Part shown: one piece after another, positions 53,036 to 64,000 of the stretch | Layout of the letters: every line of letters starts with the position of its first letter | How positions within the stretch are numbered: the stretch's first letter is position 1 | From: Coniochaeta sp. PMI_546 | Taxonomy: Eukaryota > Ascomycota > Sordariomycetes > Coniochaetales > Coniochaetaceae | Length of the DNA stretch: 64,000 nt | Direction of reading: 5' to 3' | NCBI GenBank assembly: GCA_021432605.1 | Contig: MU271144.1 | Location: forward strand, 2,724,606-2,788,605 | The notes under the pieces: model-generated | What the model saw: only the letters and a program-made list of their open reading frames with translations | Told to the model about the DNA's origin: nothing | Database searches by the model: none | Position numbers and translations under genes: made by a program

Positions 53036-54873
53036 ATGGCCTCAACCTCAGTGAATGTTCCGGGCGTGGCGCCGCCTACGTACCGAGCGGCTGCCCCCGG
53101 AGCAGACGAAGAAAAGAAAGCCGTCGTCCAGGATGAGACGGCCTCCATCGGGGTTGGTGATCATACCCACCGCAAGCTGAAGTCGCGCCACATCCAACTC
53201 ATCGGTAGTCTCCCCTCCTCCTTTGCGGCTCAAATCACGCTCTAACGCAAACCTCAGGCATCGGCGGCACAATCGGCACGGCCCTCTTCGTGCAGATAGG
53301 CAAGGGCATCCTCAACGGCGGCCCTGGCTCGCTCTTCATCGCCTTTACGTTCTGGTGTACCTTCATCCTGGCCATCACCGTGAGCCTCGCAGAGATGGTG
53401 ACCTACCTGCCCATCTCCTCGCCCTTCATCCGCTTCGCGGGGCGGTACGTCGATCCCGCCTTCGGCTTCGCGGCGGGCTGGAACTTTTTCATTTTCGAGG
53501 CGATGCTGGTCCCCTTCGAGATAACGGCATGCAACGTGATCATCCACTACTGGAGCGATGCTGTCCCCGCCGGGGGCATGATTGCGATCATCATCTGTCT
53601 GTACGGGTTGATCAATGTGTTGGCGGTGGAGTGGTACGGCGAGAGCGAGTTCTGGGCCGCCCTGGGCAAGTTCTTGCTCGTTGTCGGACTGATCATCTTC
53701 ACTTTTGTCGTCATGCTGGGCGGGAACCCCTTGCACGACCGCTTCGGATTCCGGTACTGGCGCGACCCGGGCGCGTTCACGGAGCTGTACTACGAGGGCA
53801 CCCTGGGGCGGTGGGTCGGATTCCTGTCGTGCCTCATCCAGGCGTCCTTCACCATCGCCGGACCCGACTATGTCTCCATGGCTGCTGGCGAGACGGAGAA
53901 TCCGAGGGTAGTGATGCCGAGGGCCTTCAACGCGGTTTTCTTCCGGTTGACTGCCTTCTTTGTGCTGGGTTCGCTGGCCGTGGGCATCTTGGTGCCGTAC
54001 AACGATAAGGAGATGAAGGCCGCCTTCACTTCCGGTGCCCCTGGTGCGGCAGCGAGTCCGTATGTGGTGGCCATGAATCGGCTGCAGATCCGTGTGCTGC
54101 CCGATATCGTCAACGCGATGGTTCTCACGGCCGCGTTCAGCGCGGGGAACAGCTACGTATACTGCGCGAGTCGCAGTCTGTTTGGTCTTGCCCTCGAGGG
54201 GAAGGCGCCGGCATTCCTGACCAAGTGTACCCGTAATGGTGTTCCGGTGTACTGCGTCTGCGTGGTGCTGATGATTGCGCTGCTGAGTTTTCTCCAGGTG
54301 TCGAACAATGCGGCGGTCGTGCTGCAGTGGTTCGTCAATCTCGTCACGGCGAGCCAACTGTTGAACTACAGCGCCATCAGCGTCACGTACCTGTGCTGGT
54401 ATGCGGCGCTCAAGGCACAGGGGGTCAGTCGGGACAGCTTGCCGTACAAGAGCCCGTTGCAGCCGTATGCGGCGTGGTACAGTCTTACTGGGTGTTTTGT
54501 TATGACATTCGTGGGAGGGTACACTGTCTTCTTGCCGGGAAACTGGGATGTGCCGAGTTTCCTGTTTTCGTGAGTTAGCCCCCTTACTGAGTTGACTGTG
54601 TGGGATTACGGACTGACGATGTTTGCACAGATATACCATGATTGGTGTCTTTCCGTTGCTGTATCTTGGCTGGAAGTTCTTGAAGCGGACAAAGATCTAT
54701 AAGAGTGAGGAGGTCAATCTCACAGAGAACCTGAAAGAGATCGAGGACTATCAGGCGACATATGTTCCGACTCCACCACGGTATGTTTTGTTGGTTCAAG
54801 GATATGTGAAATTCGATGCTGACGACGGCGCAGAAATTTCGTCGATAGGGCCCTAGACTGGGTATTCGGATGA
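53036..54873 (+). CDS. Amino acid permease (YAT/AAP family)
   Basis: Predicted proton-coupled amino-acid importer of the fungal YAT branch of the APC superfamily, with about twelve membrane segments, in the plasma membrane. Exons 53036-53204, 53258-54569, 54631-54780 and 54834-54873 join in frame to 556 residues. The hydrophilic N-tail ends in L-K-S-R-H-I-Q-L-I-G, split by the first intron. G-G-T-I-G-T-A-L-F-V-Q-I-G-K-G in TM1 is the family's substrate-backbone binding signature. It is followed by A-E-M-V-T-Y-L-P in TM2 and F-A-G-R-Y-V-D-P-A-F-G-F-A-A-G-W-N. The last coding exon is only 40 bases and gives a tail ending D-W-V-F-G. N-terminal and C-terminal lysines would serve ubiquitin-driven endocytosis. 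Substrate range cannot be read from the sequence. It is convergent with the xylanase regulator gene. Confidence 0.92.
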
Positions 54874-55605
54874 GACAAAGGGCAAGGAGGCGCAGCGCAG
54901 CAGAGAGAACCCAGTGCCAGACAGGTACAAGTGGTGGCAGGGTGGCATACGATGGTATAAACCCGTCCTCTAGAAGGCAGGACTCACCCTGCTCGATTGG
55001 GATGGGTCAAATTTCCATGCCTCGTCAAGAAGGTGGTAGTAGTAGTAGTAGTAATAGTTTGCAAACAGTCAGTCCATTGCTCTTTTTGGATTTGAACACC
55101 ATCAATCACAGGTATTTTATACAAGTCTGATATCAGAGAAGAAAAGCCATGTCCCGCCAAAACGTGTATCGTAGGGAGTGTCAAGAAGTCCCCAGATCAA
55201 CAGAAATACAGGCACAATGCCTCCCTTTTTTCCATGGAGAGCATCCACCAAAGCCACAGCGGCAAAAAGAATCCAATAAGTCAAAGACCCAACAAAACAC
55301 CCCAGATTGAGTCCGTCCATCATTGCTCACCATCTTGGTAGAGCTATCCGTATCTCATCGCCGTCGACCTGGAACCGACCATACCAGGCCGGGTGTTCCT
55401 ACCGCCCGCCACCGGGAATCCTTTTTGAATTCGCGAACTTGTAGCAAAGTAAGCACTAACCATACGCCAGACCGTGTATATGACGACCGTAGGAAATTGA
55501 TAAGCCAAAGCAATAGCGAGAAGCCAGACGCAAAAACCTTACTCCGCCGCGGAAAGCAATTATATGTATAAGAAAGTAGAAAGTAGAAGCTCGCAATAGC
55601 AAAGT
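54874..55605. other. Intergenic between convergent permease and XlnR genes
   Basis: Both 3' flanks and a (gta)6 microsatellite at 55036-55053. No ORF of interest. Confidence 0.6.
55036..55053. repeat. (GTA)6 microsatellite
   Basis: Six uninterrupted gta units in the 3' flank of the permease gene. Confidence 0.9.
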
Positions 55606-58549
55606 TCAGAGCGCCAGACCGGTCCCATCACCGGTCCAGCGGTACAGAGATAGTAGCTCCCTTCTCCGCTGGTGTTGCTCGCCTAGGTCCTCAGGCACGC
55701 GGCCGCGGACCTGAGCGAGAGCGCTGCGCATCACTCTGCTGAAGTTACGCTAGAGGAAATGTCAGTATGTGTCGATTGTACTCTACGGTATCTGGAGTAA
55801 CGTACCTGGTACTCGGTGTTCAGCGTAACCACGCAGGCCTCGTGAGCGCGAATGATGGTCTCGCACGCCTTGACTACGCTGGGCGAGGCCTCGCTCTGGA
55901 GCTTGTCGGCGATGAGAAGAAGGAGGAAGGATCCCTGGAGGAGGTAGATGCCGAAGAAGAATGGCATGAACTCAAGCCCAGGATCAAACTCGAGAATGTG
56001 GCTTATCGCCTCAGCTGCCGAGACGGCATGTCCGGTGGCGGTGATAAAACCCTGGCTACTGATCCAAAGGTCGTTGTCGTCCAGCAGATTGATAGGATCC
56101 CACTTGCCTGTCAGCAGGATATGCAAGACGTGCATAACGTGTGTACCGTAGGCAAACACGATGCGGGTCTGGATGTCGCTCTCCGTCATTCGGCTGGAGC
56201 TGGTATGCACGCTGTGGACCGAATGCACCGACGGGGTGCCGATGTCATGCGGCATCCCGTCGTCGGCCTTGTCCTCGCCGTGCTGTCCGAGCGTTCTCAT
56301 GTGACGCTGCTCGAACATCTTCAGACTGCGCTCGTAGGCCTCGAGGTGGCGCACGATCTCGGCTGTCTGCTCCTCCCATTCACGCGAAGATCGGAAAGCC
56401 ACCCCAAATCGTGGATGGTTGCGGGCGTGGTGCAGATCGACGATCTCGCCCAGAATCGTCATCAGAGGTAAAAAATAGCCGAAGATGCTGTGGCCGGTGC
56501 ACTCGAATGTCGGGCTTTTTGGCCTGAGCTGCTGGCCGCCGCTTGGATCCGAGGCGAGGACGTTTGGGTCTGTAGAGTACGGGTAGAACTCCCCGTTTTG
56601 CCAGGCAGTGTCGTCCATGGGCTGGAGAAGGCCCTCACACTCGATATCTAGAAGGAATAATGGACGGTTGTAGCAGAGTGCTAGATGTCGGTCCACAATG
56701 TAGACCAACCACCAAATGCGCCTCCGCTCCTCCCGCTCTTCTTCTGTGATCATGCCAGGCGCACCCATATCCTCCTCCGCCTCGCCGTCAGCGTCCATGT
56801 CGTTGTGGTGGGACTGCATGGATGGGGCATTCTGAGGCAGCTCTCGACTGAGCTTCAGCTCACGGGCCAGAGACCACGCAGCGTTCCACCACCGTATACT
56901 TGCACCCTTGTACTCGCTCGCCGAGACGACGGTGGCAAGGTGGATGTATGTGACAACATCGTCGAGTGTCCCTGCGGCACCAAACGCGCCAGACTCGCCG
57001 GATAAAGCATCCATGCTGATGCTGCCAGGCAGGGCGACGCCCAGCCCTCCGAGGGCAACACCATCGACGATAGGGCTGGAGACCGGCGAGACGTCTCCGG
57101 AGGGCGTGTGGATGAGCGGCTTGAGGAGACTGACGGTCAACTCGAGGAGTTTCTGGCAGATCTTGCCGCGGGCCGACGGGACGCTCGTGAGGAAAGGTGC
57201 GTCGCTGGTTTGCGCTGCTACCCAGAGCATGCTCGCTAGGAGAGCTGGCTGACACTGTCTCGGCTTAGTAGGGTGCAGGAAGGACCTCTTTCGGAAGACG
57301 AACCCCAATACGTACGGCGACATGGGGTGCATCTGGGCGGATGACGAGCTGGCAAAGTAGAGATCAATAAGATCGCATGCCAGCGAGACCGGCATCAGGT
57401 TGCCCAGATGCGGAAGCAAAGGTTCCAAGACCGGGTATCGTAGTTGTGAATGACCATAGTTGTTCTGAGGGATGTGCGATGCGTACTGGGTAGGAGGAGA
57501 GGACATGTTCATCCAACCAGGTGATGCTGGCTCACCAGCCATTGGGTAGGCACTCAACGGGCTCGTTCCAAGGCGGAAAGAGTTTCCAGCATTGCCCGAA
57601 TATGTTGTTGGGCTCTGAGTTTGTAACGCATAAGGAAGGTCTGGATAGTTGGACATGTGCCCTTGATTCGAGGCGTATGCTGCGTTTGGACCACCTGTCA
57701 TCATGTGCGAAGCCATGGCTTGTCGGTCGTAGGCAGCGTGTACATTGCCGTACCCATTGAGGTCCAATGTCGTCGGGCTATCAAGATGATCGCGGTCCAA
57801 CGACCCTGGGTGGTGGTGGCTCGTCATATGTGGTTGGTGCCCGCCCATCTCAGACATGCTGTCCATGCTTCCTGTGCGCTGGCTTCTCTGCATGGCGTCT
57901 TCGTGGATGTCGCTTAGTCCCTTGTCACTGCCGTTCGCCGCTTGATCATTGGACGAAGACTTCATCGTTGAGACGCTATCATTTCGACCCTCGGTTTGAC
58001 CCTGATCATTGGTCTGACTCGGTGACTTGCCGCCGTTCTGAGCTGCCGCTGCTTGCGCCGCCGCTTGCTGAGCCAAGTCCTTTCGAGAAGCCTTGCCACG
58101 CTTCTTGCGCTCCCTGATATATTCACAACCGAGTCCGAATTCTTAAACTATTAGCTGAGCTCTATCCCTACCACATGAGCATGGCTGAACCGCGTTTGGT
58201 GGGACTTACCAATGCAATGAGCACAAGGATGTTGGCCATCACACTTTGTCCGGAGCTGGTTACATTGGTCACAGGCTCTGCTGATTCTCCTCCTGATGGG
58301 CCCAGACGCGCTTGCGGACCTGCCAGTTGGCCCATAGGGGTGTTGGCGGTGCTTCTGCTGTGGACCTGCCCTGGCAAGATGTGGGTTGTGGACTCCGACA
58401 TGTTGCTGTAACTGCTGTAGCGCGTAGTGAGACCCCTGTGCCAGAGTATCTAGGCCATTGAGGTGGTGACCGGGATGCCCATTGGACATCAAGGTGGACG
58501 ACGGCATACTGTGATACGGCGAGAACCGATGAAGCGGATTGGACAGCAT
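55606..58549 (-). CDS. xlnR: Xylanolytic/cellulolytic transcriptional activator XlnR/Xyr1
   Basis: Zn(II)2Cys6 regulator that switches on xylanase, cellulase and D-xylose catabolic genes (XlnR in Aspergillus, Xyr1 in Trichoderma, XLR-1 in Neurospora). Exons 58210-58549, 55806-58141 and 55606-55749 join in frame to 939 residues, the expected length. The binuclear cluster is C93, C96, C103, C109, C112, C119, in [13 protein letters not shown]. The first intron falls between the fifth and sixth cysteine. Just after it come the basic [14 protein letters not shown] and a short Gln/Ala run. The fungal-specific TF domain covers the middle. The C-terminal third has [19 protein letters not shown] and the tail ends [13 protein letters not shown], both very typical of this family. 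I recall no closer paralogue (AraR is shorter and different). Confidence 0.96.
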
Positions 58550-61500
58550 CTTGACGGCGCTCAGTAAGAGCTACTTTGAAAGGCTTCGAGAGGATGAGAT
58601 ATGATGTTGGTGGTGAGGTGGTATTAGTTTAAGAACAACAAGTGGACTACGAAACCACGTATTGGACCGGAGATGATAGCAGCTGCTTCAAGCGAGTGAG
58701 TGCAGTTGGTTGAAGCTCTGTTACACCTAGGCAGGAGATGCGAGATGGAAAGAGAGCTCGGGATGGTCGAAGGCGGGTGGGTGCAAGCTATCTATATCTC
58801 TTAGCTTGGCGAGGAGGTTGGCGAGCGCTGTAGATGAACCGACCTTAGACCCTGTCAGCGGTACTCGGACGGACCGAGGAGAAGTTTGTGGGGAAGATGA
58901 AAGGAAAGGAGCATGAGCATTGATGGTATGTTTAAGAAGCATAACGGATAACCACAACATGGAAGGTGATCAACACGGTTGTTGGAGAGAGCACGGCACA
59001 GTCATCTGCACGAGGGATGCAAAGGACCAGCACCGCATGGCGGGGTTGGTGGTGTGTAGGAGACTTGAATGGGCAGGACGGGCCAGTGACAGGGGGGGAG
59101 GGGTGTGCGCAGAGACGTCCCTCGTCGAGTGAAGAAACGTGGATGGCAGGGAATATGAACTTGAACGTACGGGACGTGATTCGAGAGATCCGGCTGGCCC
59201 CTGGCCCAGAACCGAGCGGGCCTCTGTCTCTCCTTGCCTCGTTTGCTTCGAGGTGCAGTACAGTCTTCCGATGCCGTCACCGTCACCTGAAGGACGAGGA
59301 CTCGCTGGGTCCGTCTCAGGTCCTCGACCTCCACGTTATGTGCCGTATAGTGCGGTCAGAGTGGTCGGAAGGAGTCAAGGTGGCCCAAAGGGCCAAAGGA
59401 TAGCTCTTTTGGGAAGTAAATCGGTAGATTCTTCTCGACAGTCGGACCTTGTTGCACTCGGGACGGCTTTCCCAACTCTCTATGAGGTCTTGGCGTGCAT
59501 ATACAGGAGTGAGGATGTCAGAGGAGCTTGTTGATCGGGCCAGAATCGATTGGCGACAGCGTTTCCACTTCTCATTCAACACAATATCAAGTATCGTATT
59601 TATATTGGGGAGATAATATACGCGGCGGGACGGGAGCGTGTAGCGTGGGAAACGAAGACTGTGTGCCACTGTATGAGTGAGGGTTGCAGGAGTAAAATAT
59701 TACACCTCGTGCTGGATACTGGAGGCGGGACCCTAGGACCTTAACAATGGTCTGTCAACAACGAGCGTGAAAATGGAAAGTGAGCGACAAGCGTCAAGAC
59801 CAAGGATTGGGGCGGCGCTGGCAAGGGTCCTTAAAGGCCGCTTGTGCAGTGGAGTCTGAAGACTAAGAGAGCCACCTCCATCATGACCACACAGGGAGGA
59901 AGAGTCTTCTCGGTACTGCAGGACGGCGCACTAGCATCTACGTATCCTGTGGTATGTTGCACCACAACGGCGCAGAGAAAGCGGCTCCTACGAATCGCTT
60001 GTGTTGAACAGTCGTGACCCAAACGGAACTCTATCGTCCTTCCGTCCCTGACATATCGGCATGCTACTTCGGTGAGGCGTCGCTTTGCCCTGACAGGCAC
60101 AGTATACTAGAGGTACCAAAAGCAACATTCGATGTCGCTGTTGATCGATCTCTTTTCTCCATACATCCCCGGACTCAAAAAAGACGCTATGCCGAGCGGG
60201 CAACCAAATCGCAGGTTGTGACAGAGCTGGAGAAACTGCAGTCGGAGTCCACTCCTGGTGGCTCCGGGTGGACTGTGCCATCCTTACCAATAGCAAGCTT
60301 GGCGCGCAGTTCGTTCGGCCAGAGTGTCGCCGAGGTACTCCAGCAAGGAACCCAGCATCCACCCCAAATTTGGCGATGTCGCTGTGGCTCACAAGAGAAG
60401 TTGGGGTCAAGCCTTCCAACTGCTCAACCACAACTTCTTGCACGCTGCTTTCCTCGTCCTCCAAGACACGAGAACCCCCTGCAACGCGTTGGCTGCTATG
60501 CCGCATCATCACCGGCAGCAGGATACGATGCTCGAGGACGATAGACCTGCGTCCAGCAAAGGTACGCTAGATCTGCCCCAGTCATAGGTGAGCTCGCTAA
60601 TGCATATATGTGCCTGTCTGTATGCTTCTAGATGACGGAGGGGGCGACCTTCCATCTTCCATGGAGTTCAGGAACCATACTTGACTTAAATCTGGAGCAG
60701 ACAGAGCTTAGAACCAATGTTCGTCCGTCCAGAATCTATTAGTTGTTTGTCGTTATGGTGTAATTACTCTTCGTGTGGTTCGAAACCTAGACTCCAGATC
60801 TGCTCGTCATGTGGCTCGGTCTGGGGTCGCCGGCCGGGGTAATAGTTATGCCCTACCCCATTTTCCTCCACTGTTTTCCCACCTGTGGCGAGTCAGCGAG
60901 TGGTTCGGACCCGAAAAGGGCGAAATGCACACTAGTGTACATAGTAGCGGCCTCCATGATGAGTGATGATGACCTGAACATCATTTTTTGCCTTCTTTCG
61001 ACAGTGAGGGTGTCAGGGTGAAGCACGGCAGATGATGCGAAATTCTCTTGTGAGAGAAGCCAGAAAGCTGCTTCGTAATTCTGCTGTGAACACCCTGTGT
61101 GTGACATGTGTGACATCTGCCCTAAAAAAGCAAGCAAGACTCGTGTATTGTCAAGTATTCCAACCATTAAGCTCAAGCAATCTCGATTAACTTCATGAGA
61201 GTTGTGTGCATCGGTTACTCACCCTCTACCGTGCAATAAATGAGATTTCCTACTGGAAATGTGATCATGTCTTGACTGTGCCATGGCTTGAATTCTAAGA
61301 AAGGCAGGTGCATCTCTACATGCACGTCCGTCACGGAGATGGAAAGGATGTCCTCATGTTCCCTAAGCCGTTTGAATCCCTTCTATAAGCTATCTAACAA
61401 GCCACAATATCTTGTGCATTGAAAATCCACTGGTTGACGCCATGGACCGTGCCACCTGACAATTTCTCACGACCTGTTTTGCTCCAGCGTTGAGCTTCGG

Positions 61501-64000
61501 ACGGGCTGATCGTGACGTCCGGATGCTCCAACAGGAGATGATGCGCTCGACCGACGTGTTGGAGACATCAAAAGCTGGTAAGGGTGGTAGGCCACTATCA
61601 AGTAATCAAGTGTTCCTGAGGACCATGAAAGGTCTACTTAAAGTGGTGGTCTGCTTCTAGCTAAGCGTGCAGGAGCACAGAGTATATGATATGCTTACTC
61701 GACGAGTTAATGGCCGAAATACCTCCTCGGAACATTAAGCGCGTAGCGACCAACCACAACTCAGGACTAGATACAGTTACTCAACCAAACGGCACAGAGC
61801 TCAATGCTTCAAAAATCAAGGCTGCTGGATCAGGGACACCGATATGAACGATTACAATGCACTTGTCAAGCGTGGAAATACGCTTTGAATTCGGTAGTAT
61901 TATTCCACTCCTTCGACTTCGACAGCCTGCGTGCTCAGAGCAGCGACTGGGGTGGAAATTGATATTTCTGGTACCCAAAATTATGACACCCTGACCACCA
62001 AGACTTCGCAGCTTCAAGAAGTCGGTGAAGTAAGTCAGGAACCAGCCCGGACTTCGCTTCCGCCACCCATATGGTGTGCAGCATGTCTTTCTCAGCTGCA
62101 GGATCCCGAGCAAGGCTGCCCAGTAATAGCTTGCCGTCCCTGAGTCTGTGCTTAGGGAAGGATTCCTGCCATGCCGGCCAAATCCAGTATCGCCGTTGCG
62201 TTGTCATCCAACAAAGCCTTGACATCGTGAGGAGGAGAGCTCTTGATATACAACGGGCCCGGTTGTAAGCTGGGGTCGTCCGCTCGCTGTCAGAGGCTCA
62301 TGGCTCCAGACATGACGAGTGACGATTGCTTCATCGGTGAAGACACTCCCGTCGCACCACGATTGTCGACCGACATAAACTTGATCCTCATCGTAACCCC
62401 GAACGACCAAAGTGAGCCACTTCATTCAATATACCAAAGAAGGGACGTAAACCTACATGGCACCCTTCTGCTTTCTTGAAATGTTCTGCGGTACCTGTAA
62501 CGCTAGAACAATCACAGAAGCTGGAAGATCTGACTAGTGTCTTTCCGGCAGCCATCCGAGATCCCTGTCGTCATGGGCGTTCTGACCCTTCCAACGGCCA
62601 CCGGACCGATACTCCACAATCGAAAGCGCGCCGCCACCCCGCCAACCCATGATTCGTCCAGACGACACCAGAGGAGAGAAACAGACCAATGAGAGCCTGG
62701 CAGCATCCCAGAGAGATTCCCGCTCGCCCGGCTGGCTATCCGATCGAAGTGGCAGCCGTCACTTGCCCAAATCTTGATTGGGCAGGCGCCCAATCTAGCA
62801 ACAGACTAGGACCGATTGACACCAGTGCCTGGCGTAGTCAGCAAGTGGTTCGCGCACACGATGTTCGGCAGTTCTCTTTCAAGCTTTTGGTGGCTTTCCA
62901 CCCTTGCGATGTTTGACCCAATCGTGACAGACGGCGCATGACACTTGTTGACAGGCCAAAACACGTCAAACGTCAAATTCCTTTTATGAAGTCCTAGTGT
63001 ACGCGTGTAGTATAACATCGAATTCCAGCCTCATGGCGCACGTTTCCGAACGAGGTTGCACCACTAGGCCCATTCGGGTGTAATCCTATCGGCACTCACT
63101 CCCCGTCTCCCGGCTTTCCGCTCTTCCATCTACTCCACGTGGCATTGCTGGCAGCTTGTCTGTTGTAAATCTGGAGGCAACGTGATTTAAGCGGTACGTA
63201 TTGATGAGATTACATTACGCTATCGCATCCATCCACGCTTCGTCGTCGTTGGAGGCCGGTGCCTCCTCTGACTGCCCTGCCGACCGCGATAACGTAGCCT
63301 CTAGCTCACCGTCGAGGCCGTGTGTTTCATGTTTCGTTCAGCCGCGTTTCGATGGGGCAGGAACCTCCGCCGCCACGTGAAACGAACAGTAGTGGCTACT
63401 CGCGTTCTCAGCACCTTTCTCTAGGCGACATGCGAGATCCCATTCCGCACGGGAAGTACACGAAAGCCGCCCGTCTTGCTTCCAGGAACTGGGGTACGAT
63501 AGAGCAAGACCAAGGCATCCTCCCGTCCCGATTTGCAATCTATTACCTGTTACACAACCTGACCCTCTTACATGCTGGCTGCTAGACTGTATCTCGAGAT
63601 CCACCACACGGCCTGCCACCCTCTGCACGAGGAGTACTGTGTTTGCAGCTTTCTCATGGGACCGCCAATTTTCACATCAGATGCCGATGGAAATTCCCCG
63701 ACGCCCGTACATCCCACTACTCTCGGCGTGGAGTGCATGCAGGCCAAGCAGGCCTGGCAGGATCTGGTACAACTGTCAGGTTGACATATTCATCAACTGG
63801 TGCATGGCACATGGCGTCAATATGGCAATCTATATTAATGGGCCGTGCCTGGGCCTCAGGTACTATCGTGGCAGAGGCTGCACAGACGTGTGCCAACACT
63901 GTCTCTTACTACATTTGTGCCCGGTGCAATATATTGCCCTGTTATTTTCATCACGAAAGCCCGCGGGAAAGGGACCGTCTTTCCACCCCGATTCTTCACG
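58550..64000. other. Long region upstream of XlnR, no recognisable gene
   Basis: About 5.4 kb to the window edge. The first 500-1000 bases should be the XlnR leader and promoter. The rest has short overlapping frames on both strands with no family motif. The best of them, around 59988-60590, is open on both strands but has no recognisable product. A gene could begin at the right edge outside the window. No tRNA, rRNA or obvious repeat was seen. Confidence 0.5.
58889..59045. promoter_or_regulatory. Two CreA-type SYGGRG sites upstream of XlnR
   Basis: GTGGGG at 58889-58894 and GCGGGG at 59040-59045 fit the CreA/CRE1 consensus, about 340 and 490 bases upstream of the start codon. Carbon-catabolite repression of this regulator by CreA is known in Aspergillus and Trichoderma. 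The six-base sites are weak evidence on their own. Confidence 0.3.

Noticed and set aside
60771-60795. tRNA-like GGTTCGAAACC stretch
   Set aside because: The bases on either side do not form a T-arm stem, and no matching D-arm or acceptor stem is found upstream.

Overview
The window is nuclear DNA of a filamentous ascomycete (Pezizomycotina, most likely a Sordariomycete). The reasons are short GT-AG introns of about 50-100 bases, often with a CTAAC-type branch point, single-gene transcription units on both strands, and several fungus-restricted genes: an XlnR/Xyr1-type xylanase regulator, a Hos3-type histone deacetylase, a 2EXR protein, and an arginine-specific carbamoyl-phosphate synthase small subunit preceded by the fungal arginine attenuator peptide. 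The assignment to class is inference from protein resemblance. I recognise no transposon, tRNA, rRNA or CRISPR array.

Layout from left to right. 1-2.9 kb: no recognisable gene. 2.9-7.2 kb (+): a class-III aminotransferase and the exocyst subunit Exo70. 7.2-13.7 kb: a gene-poor stretch holding one possible 39-residue Cys-rich ORF. 13.7-19.7 kb: a small conserved-type protein (+), a fumarylacetoacetate-hydrolase-family enzyme (-) and a large F-box/UIM protein (-). 19.7-24.2 kb: gene-poor. 24.2-33.2 kb: a triple zinc-ribbon-like protein (+), a formamidase/acetamidase (-) divergent from histidinol-phosphatase (+), a 2EXR protein (-) divergent from the tRNA-guanine transglycosylase catalytic subunit (+). 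33.4-47.8 kb: six consecutive minus-strand genes: a GPI-type Cys/Ser/Thr-rich wall protein, Hos3-like deacetylase, arginine-specific CPSase small chain with its spliced uORF, ETF-beta, an ArfGAP and a two-RRM protein. 50.1-54.9 kb (+): Tah18-type diflavin reductase and an amino-acid permease. 55.6-58.5 kb (-): the XlnR-type regulator, followed by more than 5 kb without a recognisable gene.

Most genes are unrelated housekeeping functions, and I see no secondary-metabolite cluster. The best regulatory content is the spliced arginine-attenuator uORF with a TGAGTCA site inside one of its introns, the clustered GATA motifs between formamidase and histidinol-phosphatase, and two possible CreA-type sites upstream of the xylanase regulator. 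All exon borders were derived by eye from reading frame, splice dinucleotides and family resemblance. Each multi-exon model below closes in frame when its exon lengths are added.
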